Shown here piece after piece: positions 33,180 through 43,779 of a stretch of DNA of 64,000 nt. How positions within the stretch are numbered: the stretch's first letter is position 1; the number at the start of each line of letters is the position of its first letter. Origin of the DNA: Gorsachius magnificus. Its lineage: Eukaryota; Chordata; Aves; Pelecaniformes; Ardeidae. The notes beneath the pieces were generated by a model. That model ran no database searches and was not told where the DNA came from. It was given only the letters and a program-made list of their open reading frames with translations. Both the position numbers and the translations under genes were made by a program. Where the stretch lies: positions 852,610-916,609 of the forward strand of contig CM067095.1 in the NCBI GenBank assembly GCA_034008185.1, given 5' to 3'.

Positions 33180-33256
33180 ATCTTATTCTGTTCAGTTCTG
33201 TTCTGTTCTATTCTATTCTGTACCATTCTGTTCTGTTCTGTTCTCTTCTCTTCTAA
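33180..33256 (+). repeat. (TTCTG)n / (TTCTA)n pentanucleotide microsatellite
   Basis: About fourteen TTCTG, TTCTA and TTCTC units. Frames through it read Phe-Cys-Ser-Val-Leu-type repeats, which explains the hydrophobic tails of otherwise unremarkable frames. Confidence 0.92.
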
Positions 33257-33420
33257 TTTAATATGATTTTTTAAATTTCAATTTATTTATTTATTTGTAT
33301 ATTTTCCTCTGTTTTATCAGATGACTGAACTGGCCACAGGTTTCATTTCTGTTGTTTACAGTTTGCTGTGAGAGATGGGGAAGGAGCTTTTTAATGAACC
33401 GAAGGGGGACTCCTCGCTGC
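33257..33420. other. AT-rich patch after microsatellite
   Basis: TTTAATATGATTTTTTAAAT followed by (TTTA)n-like sequence to about 33300. Nothing else is recognised. Confidence 0.4.
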
Positions 33421-34260
33421 GCTCTCTCTGGCCGCCCTTCCCAGTGCGCTGAGATCTCCCAGCACACCCAGTTCTCATCCTGGCGTGCACTGGCCCCGCT
33501 CTCTCTGTGCCACTGCCTGCGCCTGCCTGCACCCCCGCCAGGGCTGCGAGCGCTGCCCCGTGCCGGCGAACGCTCTCGTTCCCACCTGGCAAGAGCACAG
33601 CAGAAAATTGAATGTTCAGCTACTTCTAGGGCAGCTCCCTAAGCCTGAGCCCCAGATCCGGCTCCACTCCGGGGTAAATCTGCCCAGCTGCCCTGCTGCC
33701 ACCTCTGCCCTCACCCCTCGGCGCCCCGGCATGGGTGCTCTGACCGAGGCGTGTGCGGGTGGGCTGAGCAGCGCTGGGATGGGCAGCAATCCCGCTGCCG
33801 CTGCCGAGCCGGGGCGGCTGGGGATGGGGTGGGCTCCATCGCTCGTGGCCCCGCTTAGCACAGGCAGGCACGCAGCGGCGCTCCTGGAGAGCGTTTGTGG
33901 AGACAGTCACAGAATCACCCTTGCAAACGGAGAATTTCGCTTGCAGCAAAATCACTCATGGAAACTTAAAAAAACCCGAAAACCCAAAGGGCCACCTGTG
34001 TGTGGCTGCCTGGGAACACCTTGTACCAGCCTAGCAGATGGAAAGGTGCTCCTGGATAACACCCAGGCAAACCCTGTGCTTCAAACCAGTCTGTAGGCTC
34101 CACAGCATCATGGGCTGGGGTGGGAGAGGAACGGCCACGGCTGGGAGGAGGCAGCGGCTCCAATTCCTGCTCAGGATCATGCCCATGGGACGCGGGCTCT
34201 GTCCGTTTGCAGAGGGCAGGAGGTGCCAGTGGATGCTGGGCGCCATGCAGCTAACCCCTG
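33421..34260. other. GC-rich spacer, no gene seen
   Basis: Single-copy DNA up to the start of the 15-bp minisatellite. The 203-codon plus frame 33485-34096 shows no recognisable domain. Confidence 0.42.
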
Positions 34261-34261
34261 T

Positions 34262-34843
34262 TTAGCAAAGCCCTGCATAGCAAAGCTCCAAATAGCAAAG
34301 CCCCATGTAGCAAAGCCCTGCACAGCAAAGCCCAATAGAAAGCCCTGCATAGCAAAGCCCTGATAGCAAAGCCCGCATAGCAAAGCCCCGATAGCAAAGC
34401 CCCGCATAGCAAAGCCCTGCATAGCAAAGCCCGCATAGCAAAGCCCGCTGCAAAGCCCCGAATAGCAAAGCCCCGAATAGCAAAGCCCCATGTAGCAAAG
34501 CCCTGCACAGCAAAGCCGCCTGTAGTAAAGCCCGCATAGCAAAGCCCTGCATAGCAAAGCCCTGCATAGCAAAGCCCCGCATAGCAAAGCCCCGCATAGC
34601 AAAGCCCTGCATAGCAAAGCCCCACAGAGCAAAGCCCTACAGAGCAAAGCCCTGCATAGCAAAGCCGCCTGTAGAAAGCCCCGCATAGCAAAGCCCTGCA
34701 TAGCAAAGCCCTGCATAGCAAAGCCCCCAGAGCAAAGCCCTACAGAGCAAAGCCCTGCATAGCAAAGCCACGTGTAGCCAAGCCCCCCATAGCAAAGCCC
34801 CAGGTAGCAAAGCCCCCCACACCAAGGCCCCCCATGGCGAAGC
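34262..34843. repeat. 15-bp minisatellite, about 38 copies
   Basis: Tandem units of consensus AGCAAAGCCCTGCAT with substitutions at the last few positions (CTGCAT, CCGCAT, CCATGT, CTACAG, CCGAAT) and occasional short units. Because the unit is five codons long, minus-strand frames stay open and read pentamers such as G-F-A-M-Q, L-C-Y-A-G and A-L-L-C-R. The 299-codon minus frame 34177-35076 is an effect of this. Shared variants between neighbouring units suggest local duplication of multi-unit blocks. Confidence 0.97.
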
Positions 34844-34969
34844 GGGGTGCGGTGCCCCGGGCGCTGCAGCCCCTGCTCCCCAGCCCAGGCGCGGCCGAAC
34901 CCAGGGGAGCCGCCCGTGCGACGGCAGGCGACACCAACCCAGCGCCTCCTCAGCCGGCCCAGCCACAGG

Positions 34970-35870
34970 TTACATTCCTCCTGTAAGCGGGACAACTTAC
35001 AAACCCGTATAAATAAAGATTTAATTTTAAACAAGAAAGATGCATTTTGGGTCTGGCACAGCTGTGTTATCGGCACCGTTATATTTCCACTGCAAAATGA
35101 TGTTGACGTTGTATCCGAGTGTGAGTTTGTCGTCTGGGGGCACCGGGGATCAGTCCTGTTTCTGTATGGTTTACCGACTCATATTTTCCATTTATGACAT
35201 ATAAAGCTTTGGATATCACCAGAGAAAATACTGTAGTAAAACCCTAATAAATTACTACAGGCATAAGCAAACTCTGGTAATTTATGGGGGGGGTTGACTT
35301 TAATAATGTTTTGTCTTAGATTTGGTCCTAATTATAAATCATTTGTAAAGACAGTTTAAAATATAAGCAAATCTTACATGGCATTCTTATTATCTACTTA
35401 ATATCTCAGAGCAAAAGATTTACTGGATTGCATTCGGGGAATTAAGCAAAGTAGGAAACTAAGTAAGAAAGAAACACAGGAAAATTATAGTTTTGTCATA
35501 AAACTTTGATTGATCAATGATTATTGTAAAACTATAGTAACTATGCAGATGCCAACATAAATCTGTACCAGAACAGGATTTATTATAGAAAATACTATAT
35601 TTTCCACAATTTTGACTATAGTGTTAATATGGACCTGGCAGATTTACTGTGGTTTTAGCTTAATTAACTCTATTTGACTGTATATACCCTTGTAATGCAT
35701 GTATCCCAAGGTGCATCTGCTGCAGATCCAGTTTTTCCCTTCGATTGTAGTTTAAGGAATATTTAATCCCCGTCGTAATTCTCAGGCTCGGTGGGTCTGC
35801 AGAATCACGGGACCCATCATCACATTTAGTCTGACTGATAATGCCGCCATCCAATTTGCATCTGCTTGAT
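34970..35870. promoter_or_regulatory. Large AT-rich block, candidate enhancer cluster
   Basis: The largest AT-rich, almost CpG-free block in the window (about 900 bp), with no long frame. It contains a perfect 9-bp inverted repeat CTGTAGTAA/TTACTACAG (35231-35239 and 35252-35260, 12-nt loop), a palindrome ATTGATCAAT (35509-35518) in a TGATTGAT-type PBX/HOX context, and a GAAAATA/TATTTTC inverted repeat (35588-35604). AGTAA, ACTATAG and GTAATTTATG words recur. It could be a conserved enhancer cluster or an old, unrecognised mobile element. Confidence 0.45.
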
Positions 35871-36265
35871 ATGCAGATGCGCTGCTTTCCAGGGGAACCA
35901 ACCCCTCCTCGGGGTTCCCTGTAAGCGCCCCAGCTCCCACCACGCCTGCGCCTGCAGCCGCACATTTTGGGTGCTACGGGGGGGAGTGGGGGGTTCCCCA
36001 TGGAGATGCTGAAGGTGCTGGACAGACCCCTGGGCGAGCAGGCGGATTCAGGTGCTGGAGGGGGTAAGACCTCGAGGGCTCACCCGCAGAACATGGCATC
36101 CTCACCCCCGTGGGCATCGCTCCTCTGTGGCTCTGTCGCCTCCAGAGCACGGGACCGTGGACGTGGGCTGGCAAAGGCCGGTCTCTCCGGGGAGCGTGTG
36201 TGGCAAAAGCAAAGCAAGGCCTGTTCAGAGAGCATCCACGGAGCCCTGCTCCCCCGCCGTGTGAC

Positions 36266-36423
36266 TTGGGTGGGTTGGGTGATCTAGGTGGGTCGGGTGG
36301 TTTGGCTGGTCTGGGTGGGTTGGGTGGGTTGGGTGGTTTGGATGGTCTGGGTGGGTTGGGTGGGTTGGGTGGTCTGGGTGGTCTGGGTGGTTTTGGTGGC
36401 CTGGGTGGCCTGGGTGGTCCGGG
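36266..36423 (+). repeat. GGGTT/GGTCT-type 5- and 10-bp tandem repeat with G-quadruplex potential
   Basis: About 158 bp of GGGTGGGTT, GGTGGTCTGG and GGTGGTTTGG units. GGGTGGGTTGGG (36313-36324) starts a run that fits the canonical four-tract quadruplex through 36333, and a second such run starts near 36349. Minus-strand frames read Pro/His-rich repeats. Confidence 0.9.
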
Positions 36424-37089
36424 CATTTCCGTCCCTCACTGCCCATTGGTGGCAGCCCTGCCTGCGCCCATCACACGGAGCTTTACTGGGAAGCAGGAGC
36501 TGGCAAGTGGGCACCAAGTTCCTGAGAGCACATTTCTGAGTTTAATTACCATCCTCTTATTGCTGGCTCCAACCTCGTTAGGTGCAACCCGCACCCCACC
36601 GCTCTCGGCACCCGTGGGCTGGCCGAGCGGAGCCCACCCCCATCCCTGAGCGACTGCGGCAAACTGAGCTAAGCTGAGCTCTGCTCCGGGTAGCAAAGGC
36701 ACTAAAAACTGGGATGATGTCCACTCACACCCGTTAATTGCTCGCGTGTGCCAGCGGGGATGCTCGTGTCCGGTGGCGGCGTGGGGCGAAGAAGGGGCCA
36801 CAGCTCTCGGACACAAACTGCCCCGCATGGCGCGGCGGGGGACTGGGCTTTCAAAGACCGCGTGGGACCCCGCACACGGGTATTGTAGAGCACTTCCATT
36901 AACAGTGGAGAAACCCCTCTTTTTCTGTTTTTTTTTCCTTTTTCTGTGCCAAACCAGTAGCCCCCTCCCCAGCCAGCCCATGTGGGCACCGGAGCCGACG
37001 GCCGCCTCGGCAGCAGCAGCGCTGTGCCCGGCCGGCGCTGTGAAATCGGGTTTTGTTCCATCCCAGCCTGCCTCTCCTGGTGTCGGTGC
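36424..37089. other. Unique sequence, no gene seen
   Basis: Single-copy sequence with a pyrimidine patch (about 36905-36945). The 181-codon minus frame 36436-36981 lacks a domain. Confidence 0.42.
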
Positions 37090-37440
37090 CTATTTTGCCT
37101 AAGCATGAAATTACTCGACTGCCCTTAAATACACTCCTGCAAATGAGGACACCGGAAAAAATGCAATAATTGTGACAGTAACTCACTGGGCCAAGCCTGA
37201 CATGTCTCTAATTGCCTGCTAAAATTGTCTCTGTCTCCTAAAGTGCAAATTATCACCCGAAATGACAAGAGTAATGAATGAGTAACTCTGATGTAATGCA
37301 ACAATTAGCCCTTAAAGACACTGTCTAATATGCTAATTCTGAACACCCACTCCTTGTTATTAAGTGGCTGATAATTATTTAATTATCTATCTGCCAGGAT
37401 GATTTACTTCGTTTATTTAGCTGCAGATGCAGGGCAATAG
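37090..37440. promoter_or_regulatory. Strong candidate conserved non-coding element, homeodomain-rich
   Basis: A CpG-poor island with ATGCAATAATTGTGAC, CTAATTGCCTGC, GCAAATTATCACC, AGTAATGAATGAGTAAC, GTAATGCAACAATTAGCC and TATGCTAATTCTG. It also has a near-perfect 18-bp palindrome, GATAATTA-TT-TAATTATC (37370-37387), pairing two homeodomain/GATA-like half-sites. Site density is among the highest in the window and no frame crosses it. Confidence 0.5.
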
Positions 37441-39405
37441 CACTCAGGTTTGGGGTCAGGAGGAGGCGTCCCACGCGCCGGCCGGAGCGCCTGCCCCCGC
37501 GGCTGCCTGCCTGTCTGCGCTCGTCAGCGGCGGCGACGGACGCGCAGCAAACAAACCGGCGGTACCTGCACACACGGAGTCCCTGCTGGTGCGGGTCAGG
37601 GAGATGTCAGGCGAGAGCTTCGCTGAGAAATTGCTGTTTCTGCTTCTACCCTGCGCTGTCAGAGCCGTCCTGCTGCCGCGCACGGTGACGGGTGAACCCC
37701 CAGCTCCTGCCTGGGCTCCGCTCGCCCGCCGGATGGTTCGCTGGCAATTTTGCCCTGATGTGTTTGAAGGGCAGAAAGCATCTTTGCGCTGGAGGTGCCT
37801 GCCAGCCCCAAACAGCCCTCGCTGCTTCGTGGCGAGGCGAGGGAGGGCGATGAGACCACCGGGCACCTTCCCGCATCCCTCCCATCTCCCGGACGACGAC
37901 TCAGGCGAGCGCAGTAGGGGCTGGCTGGGCCCCTTGGACCAGCGAGGGGAACGTAAAATCTATTGAGCCGGAGCAAAGGGTTTGGCTTGGGGTTCAGGAG
38001 CGCGCACGGTGACATTACGGTGGCAGCGGGCTTGGGCCGCACGCCCCCCAGGAAGGAGAAATGAAAGTTCGGGCGAGCGGTGCCTGCAGGAGAGGTGCTG
38101 CAGCCATAGCGAAAGGAAAGCAAGACGAGGGAAGCCAAAGACTTCCCATCAGAGGCTCAATCCCTTTTTTGTTCAACAAATTCCGAAAAATTGCGATGAA
38201 GCGCAGCCTCTGTAAAAAGGACAACTTTCCACCAGGCGTAAATCCTTTCTTGCACTGAACACCGCCCAGGGGGACTGCACTTTCGGTGAATTAACACTGT
38301 CTCCAGAAGTCAGAGGCGTTTTTAATTAGCGGACAGCCCGAATCCTTCCCAGATATATGTGCCGCTCCCCTGCTCGCCCGTGACTAATGCTGGAGACACG
38401 CCCAGCGTTGTTTATTGCAGCTATTCCCTATCTCGGCCTCTCCCTTCTATTGTCCGGGGTAACAAAACCACAGTATTTATACCCAAACGCAAGCCCGGCC
38501 CCAGGGCACCCATGGAACCCACCCTGCCCTGTGCACTCGCCGTGTCCCCCCAGCCAGGGACAACCCAGTGACACGAGGCAAGGGACCGCGTCCCGGGTTT
38601 TAGTCCCGAGCCACCATGTCTGAGCGTGGCTTTAACAGGATCCTTGACTGGGGTCACCACATTCTTCGCTCGACCTCACCCCCACCACGGCACTGTCGGC
38701 GAGGCCATCAAGGCTGTGGAACTGGAGGTCCCTGCGGCCCCAGCCAACCCTGGGCTGGCTGGCGGGACTGCTTGTTTTCCTGCATTTGGCTTCACGTCTG
38801 CGCCGGTTGCTGAAGTGCAACTCCTGGAGAGGCTCCGCAAGGCTGGAAAACACGAACGCGTGGCTTTTCCCGGCATAATCCCCCTTCCTCCCCATCACAA
38901 GCGTGCAGCACCGCTGGCGGGCCGGGGCCAGCCGCTGCCTTTGCTGTCAGAGGCTGAAGCATCTGCCCCATGCCTTACAGGTTTCTGTTCTCTTGCTGGA
39001 CATGATATGAAAAAAAAAAACAAACCCCAAACCAAAAAGCAGATTAGGGGGAAAACGCTTTGGAGAAAACCCACGCCACTGCGCTGGCAGCCAGCAGCCG
39101 AAGTGGCCGGAGCATCCGTCTGCTCCCCTTCCCCGGGGACCCGCTCCGGCCGGAGAGGGCTGGGAAGCACCGACCCAGCGCTGCGCCCAGCACTCGCCGC
39201 GGGGGTGAGCCGGCAGCGCCAGCCGCCCTCTGAGGCTTTGAAGCGTGGGGGTTTTGGGGCGCACTGGGCAGGATGTTTTCCTCCCGAACAAATGCGGCTA
39301 CGGCAGAGCAGCGTGATGGACACGGCGGGAGGAGGGCGAGCACGCGGGCTGGTTTCTGCCGTGGGACCCGCACAGCCACTGCGAGGCCCCCGGCGACCTG
39401 CTCTG
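37441..39405. other. GC-rich spacer, no gene seen
   Basis: CpG-rich at the start (37460-37560), then mixed single-copy DNA with an A10-type run at 39009-39018. Frames 37427-37966 (179 codons) and 38626-39426 (266 codons) show no recognisable domain. Confidence 0.43.
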
Positions 39406-39409
39406 CCCA

Positions 39410-39660
39410 TCTGGCCATTAGCATAGCATTATTTATAATGTTTAACACACTACCTTGCTGTAATGAAGAAGAATTCGGGTTCTCGGCTTCTGTGGTGAAT
39501 TTAGTTGACTTTGGAGATTTTTTAATGCAGTAATAACTCCATACTCCCTCTTCCCCCGTGAAGCCAGGGAGCTGTTCATTATCTGGATTCTGTCTAGAAA
39601 GGACTTTTTATCATCAAATTCCCAGGACAGGAGCAGAATTTAATCTTCCAACTGCAGCTG
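39410..39660. promoter_or_regulatory. Candidate conserved non-coding element
   Basis: Contains GGCCATTAGCATAGC, ATTATTTATAATGTTTAACA, GTGAATTTAGTTGACTTTGG and TTTTTAATGCAGTAATAAC. CpG-poor, with several TAAT cores. Confidence 0.38.
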
Positions 39661-39990
39661 AGCCAAAGAGCAAAGCCACCTCAAGGTCACCTGGCCCAAG
39701 GGGCGGCTGGGCGGCAGCGAGGGGACCTGGTGGAGGGAACGGGGTGGTGGCAGCACCGGGAAGGTGCCAGCCCTGGCGCAGGGACAGCCCCGCTGCCCTC
39801 CCCGCTGCCATTAACGTGATTCTCACCCAGAAATACGCTCGGGCAGAGGAAAGGTGGGAGGCTTGTGCTGCGCGCCAGGCTCCGAGCAAGGCAGCGCTCA
39901 ACGGCGGTGCGCTAGGGAGGGGGAAGGGGATGCATGGGGGGGGGCAGCTCCCTCCTCCCATGTGCCTGCTGCGGGATGCCTGCGAGGTGG

Positions 39991-40145
39991 GCAGCCGCCA
40001 TGCAGGGGTGACAGTCACCATGCAGGGGTGCCACAAGCCACCATGCAGGGGTGGCAGCCACCGTGAAGGGGTGCCAGAAGCCACCGTTCAGGGGTGCCAG
40101 CCACTGTTCTGGGGTGCCAGCCACTGACCAGGGGTGCCAGAAGCT
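39991..40145. repeat. Minisatellite of about 22-27 bp units
   Basis: Roughly seven imperfect copies of CAGGGGTG(C/A)CAG followed by CCACCATG-like spacer. Unit length varies. Minus-strand frames read Trp-His-Pro-rich repeats. Confidence 0.85.
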
Positions 40146-40499
40146 GCAGCCCCCCAGCCTTGGCTCTGGTGAGAAGCTGGCGCTGTCGGCAGCAGGGGGA
40201 GCGGCTCGTGGGGGTGGAGGGTGCTCCCAAAAACCGCTGGTTTTCCCTCTTTCCTGCAGCACGGCCAGTGGGGGCCAGCGGCCGCAGACAGCCTCCCCCG
40301 GGCAGCCGCTGCTGCGGTTCTGCTCCCTGCATGCCTGCGGGTCACAGCTTTTCCTAAAACCCCATTGCTGAGGAGCAGGGGGGAGATTGGGCTCCTCCAC
40401 TGCCTTGGCCGGTTCTTGATTTTTTTCCACAATAATTTTTCTTTCTTCTTTCCAGAAGACTTCTTTCCCCCTCCCCCTTTTCTTGTGCACCCCACCGAT
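40146..40499. other. Unique sequence, no gene seen
   Basis: GC-rich, turning to a pyrimidine-rich strand at 40415-40490 (TTTTTTTCC, CTTTCTTCTTTCC). It has a splice-acceptor-like look, but I cannot place an exon after it. Confidence 0.35.
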
Positions 40500-40900
40500 A
40501 ACGATGAGTTAAATATCAACTGCAATAAGTAAAAAAGATTCTGACAGAACCTTCTCAAAGTGATAACAATTAAGACCTGGACAGTTTGATTTTTTTTCTT
40601 CTAAACAAAGAATTAATGATGCATGAGAACCTGGGGGAAAATTGCTAATAATTTATGACGGCACTTTTAGGTGAGGGTAGGAAGTTTTGTAAAGTGAGGG
40701 GAAGATTTGAAAGGTAAACACTTTGAACAGCAGCCTGCATAGCTGCTCTGTCAATTTAGAATCTGCTCCATACCATTAACCAACCTAAAATAACTCCTAT
40801 GGTAATAACCCTTCAGATACAAATGCTTGTGCAGACAAAGGTATTATTAAGTTAAATTACCCTAAAAGTGTCGGATTGACAGAAAGGTTCAGTCAGTGGT
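40500..40900. promoter_or_regulatory. Candidate conserved non-coding element
   Basis: An AT-rich, CpG-poor block of 400 bp with GTGATAACAATTAAGACC, AAACAAAGAATTAATGATGC, TTGCTAATAATTTATGACGG, CCATTAACCAACC, GGTAATAACCC and TATTATTAAGTTAAATTACC. AACAAAG and ACAAT are SOX-type words. Confidence 0.43.
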
Positions 40901-41189
40901 TTGGCAACCAAGGGCCTAAGTGATGCGAGTAAACAGTCACGAGCGCTGGGTTCCAGGCACCCGGTTTGCAAGGCTCACAAATGGGATTTCAGTTTGCTTC
41001 TGGAAGACATTTCAGTGCCCTGGGGGGGGCTGGAGCTCCTGGGATGCTCTCAGGGACTTCTTGCAGTGCTGGGTGGTGGCGGGGCCGGCTGGGCGGCACC
41101 GAGCATCCCCCATGCGGTCCAGCCCATGGTCCGGGGGCTCCCCGGCCGCCCTGCACAGCCCCTTGCACCCGCCCACAGAGCCAAGCCTT

Positions 41190-41391
41190 GGGATTGCTGG
41201 CTGACCACAGGTCCCCCAACCGTGGGATCACCAGCCGACCGCGGGATCACCAGCCGACCGCGGGATCACCAGACGACCGTGGGATCACTGGCTAACCGCG
41301 GGATCACCAGCTGACTGCGGGATCACCGGCTGACCATGGAACCACTGGCTGACCAGGAACCACTGGCTGCACGGGATCATCAGCCGACCTC
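41190..41391. repeat. 19-bp minisatellite
   Basis: About ten copies of consensus GGGATCACCAGCCGACCGC from 41190, with ACTGGCTGACCA variants towards the end. A degenerate spacer interrupts the first copies. Unit length is not divisible by three. Confidence 0.93.
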
Positions 41392-41929
41392 GGGGTGTGC
41401 TCCCTCTGGGAATTCATTCGCGAAATCAGGGGCTGGGGCTCCGCAAGAGCACTTGTTCTCCTGGAACGCTTGCATTTCCGCGGCGTTTGCCTCCCCAGTG
41501 CCATTTGCAGAGAACCCCTCTCCCCAGCCCTTGTCCTGCTGGGTCAGCTCCTGGTTTGAACCCTACGCCGGCGGCGGGTGACCCCATTGGCATCCAGCCC
41601 CCGCTCTGTCCCCGGGGGTCCGGCTGGAAGGTTCTGCATCACGGAGGCCGGGCGTGCTGGCCCCCCGCCCTGGTCAGGGTGTCCGGAGGTGGCGGAGCAT
41701 CGCCGGCAGAGCTGGGGCTGGGGCTGGTGGTCCCCGCAGCCCCGCAGGGTGACAGGGACCTGGGCGGCTGCAGGCAGGGCGAGTCCGTCTGTCCCACGGG
41801 GAGCACAGGGTGCAGGGTCGGGAGGATGCTCGCCCCTCCCGGCCCCCCCGAGCGGGTCCTTACCCCAGCAGCCTGAGCCCGGGAAAGCCCGGGCTGCCTC
41901 TCCTCCTGCAGGGCTGCAGCAGTGCCAGA
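41392..41929. other. GC-rich spacer, no gene seen
   Basis: Single-copy GC-rich sequence. Overlapping frames lack domains. Confidence 0.43.
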
Positions 41930-42190
41930 GCCTTAATTAAAGTTCCTGCACTTGCTTTTATTATAAAACATGCTCATCTCGGCTCCACAGCTCCGCCGAG
42001 AGATTTCAGCCCCAGTGTCAAGCTGAGGTGGAAAGCATATTTTAAGAGAGAAGTCTAAGAATTACTGTTCCCCGAGATGTCCCGTCCTCCCCGATGCAGA
42101 TTCTGACTCCTGTTTCACACTCTGAAGCAAGATAAGCCATAATTAATAATTAATACCAAATAATCCCTTACATTCCTAGAGCTCCGCTTG
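41930..42190. promoter_or_regulatory. Candidate conserved non-coding element
   Basis: Contains CCTTAATTAAAG, TTTTATTATAAAAC, GCATATTTTAAG and CATAATTAATAATTAATACC followed by AAATAATCCC. Overlapping TAAT cores cluster at 42139-42170. Confidence 0.4.
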
Positions 42191-42899
42191 TCCTGGAGGA
42201 TCCCCCGGCTCGAGCTGTTCACGGGGACGTGCAGGGAGGGCACCGGCCCTGGCACCAAGGCTTCTGCCGCATCTGTGGCGGAGGCAGCGGGGACCGGCCT
42301 CGCCAGGAAGTCACTTGGGTCATGTTCACGTCCCTGGCCTCGGCCACCATGGGACAGGAAGAGGGCGATGTTTCAAGCTCCTGCCGCCGCCGAAAGCTGT
42401 CGGCGCTGATCCGCAGGGGGCAAGATCCATGGCAGGGGCCGAAATGGGGAGCGGCAGGGCTGCGGCTGGCTCAGGGGGCGAAGCGGGGGATCCCCTGGCC
42501 CTGGCTGGTTCGCAGCGGTCCGGGCGCGGGGCAGTGCGGGGGCACCCACGCTGCAGCACAAGGTGGGGATGCCGCCCGCCGCCGGACGCCTCTCCAGCCT
42601 CCACTTTCCTCTCGACCCCGTTTTCCTGGAAAAAAGGAAGACCGCGCCTGCCGTTCCAGACCACGGGAAGTTTAAAACATTCCTACATCCCTCCGGTTTT
42701 TTTGGTTAAGGATGAGCCTTCTCAGGATGAAATCCAGCCGCAGCGGCTCCCTGGCCCCAGTGTGTGTGGCCGGGCCACGTCCGCCCCGGAGCCCCGGTGA
42801 GCTCTGAGTCCTCTCCCCTCCGGGGGGACCCCAACCGGTGGCCGCCTGCTCCCCCTTCCGCTCTTTTTTCCTCTTTTTTCGCATGTTCTTCCCATCCCA
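42191..42899. other. GC-rich spacer, no gene seen
   Basis: Single-copy GC-rich sequence ending in a pyrimidine-rich patch (42855-42895). No exon is supported. Confidence 0.43.
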
Positions 42900-43460
42900 G
42901 AGGTACCTTTGAAATCTCCCAATGTCAACTGGAATCAGCTCTAGCTCGTGCCTCGGCTAATAAATTAAAAATGCCACATTCTCCCAAACTGCATTATTAC
43001 CGTTTATAATTTTGATTGTTAATTTGCATACGAAAATTAGTCCTGTGACATGTGTGAATTTTATTTTATTCTTGAACTAATTATAAACAAGAATGCCACA
43101 TTATTTACATAACTAATTATTGTTCCTTCTGTTCTCCCATTTTTAAATCACAGGCCCATTCTACATTGGTTAACGATGCAAATGAACAATCAGAGAACAT
43201 TTCTAAACTTTCTGAATTTGTTCTATTTGCATCAAATACAAATTCCTTTGAATGGGAGATAATATGTTTTTCCATTTTAATGGACGTAAATTAGGCTGAT
43301 CTTAATTTATAGTTAATTTGAATGAATAATTCCTGTCTACCTGAGTATATTTTTTCAGAGGCCAACTGTAGATGTTTATTAACCCATAAATCTGCTTTTT
43401 TTGCTATAAACAAAGGAAAATTTTGTCCCCAAAAGTGATTTTCTGCCTTCATTTTGAAGC
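42900..43460. promoter_or_regulatory. Strong candidate conserved non-coding element with three POU octamers
   Basis: About 560 bp, AT-rich and nearly CpG-free, with no long frame. It holds three perfect octamers: ATTTGCAT at 43022-43029, ATGCAAAT at 43176-43183 followed at once by GAACAAT, and ATTTGCAT at 43225-43232. The octamer plus SOX-type ACAAT juxtaposition recalls OCT/SOX co-binding, but the orientation is not the canonical composite. Many TAAT cores accompany them. Confidence 0.5.
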
Positions 43461-43542
43461 GGGTCCTCTCATCTTGCTTGCCCGCCTGGGACCTGCTGCT
43501 CGCCGTGATGCCAGGCACGCTGCTGGCTGGCAGGGCGACGCG

Positions 43543-43587
43543 GTGGCACCGGCACCGGCACCGGCACCGGCACCGGCACTGGTACCA
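43543..43587 (+). repeat. (GGCACC)n hexanucleotide repeat
   Basis: Six to seven GGCACC units, CpG-containing. Frames read His-Arg, Ala-Pro or Val-Pro dipeptide repeats. Confidence 0.92.
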
Positions 43588-43779
43588 GCAGGGCAGCCGG
43601 CGTTACGTGGGGAGCAGCACAGCCCTGAAATGCAGGGCTCCTTCCTTTTATCCCAGTGTCCTCAATCCATGGCATAGCAGGGCTGCCACAAACACCGAGG
43701 CTCGGCACCCGAAAGAGCCCCCCGCGCTCCGCCAAGGGCTGCGAGCCCACCCGCGCTGCGCGTGCGGGGAGAGCCAGCT

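Noticed and set aside
34177..35076. 299-codon minus frame resembling a pentapeptide-repeat protein
   Set aside because: The repeat is a DNA minisatellite of 15-bp units. Three minus frames are open at once, and the pentamers differ by frame, so protein-level selection is not indicated.
36266..36423. Interstitial telomeric repeat
   Set aside because: Units are GGGTGGGTT and GGTCT variants, not TTAGGG with a 6-bp period.
40415..40500. Splice acceptor of a hidden exon (polypyrimidine tract)
   Set aside because: No convincing downstream exon with a donor could be placed. The tract may simply be pyrimidine-rich sequence.
41190..41391. CRISPR-like direct repeats
   Set aside because: Units abut without unique spacers and the sequence is eukaryotic, so this is a minisatellite. 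The same reasoning applies to 59847-60058 and 61767-61890.
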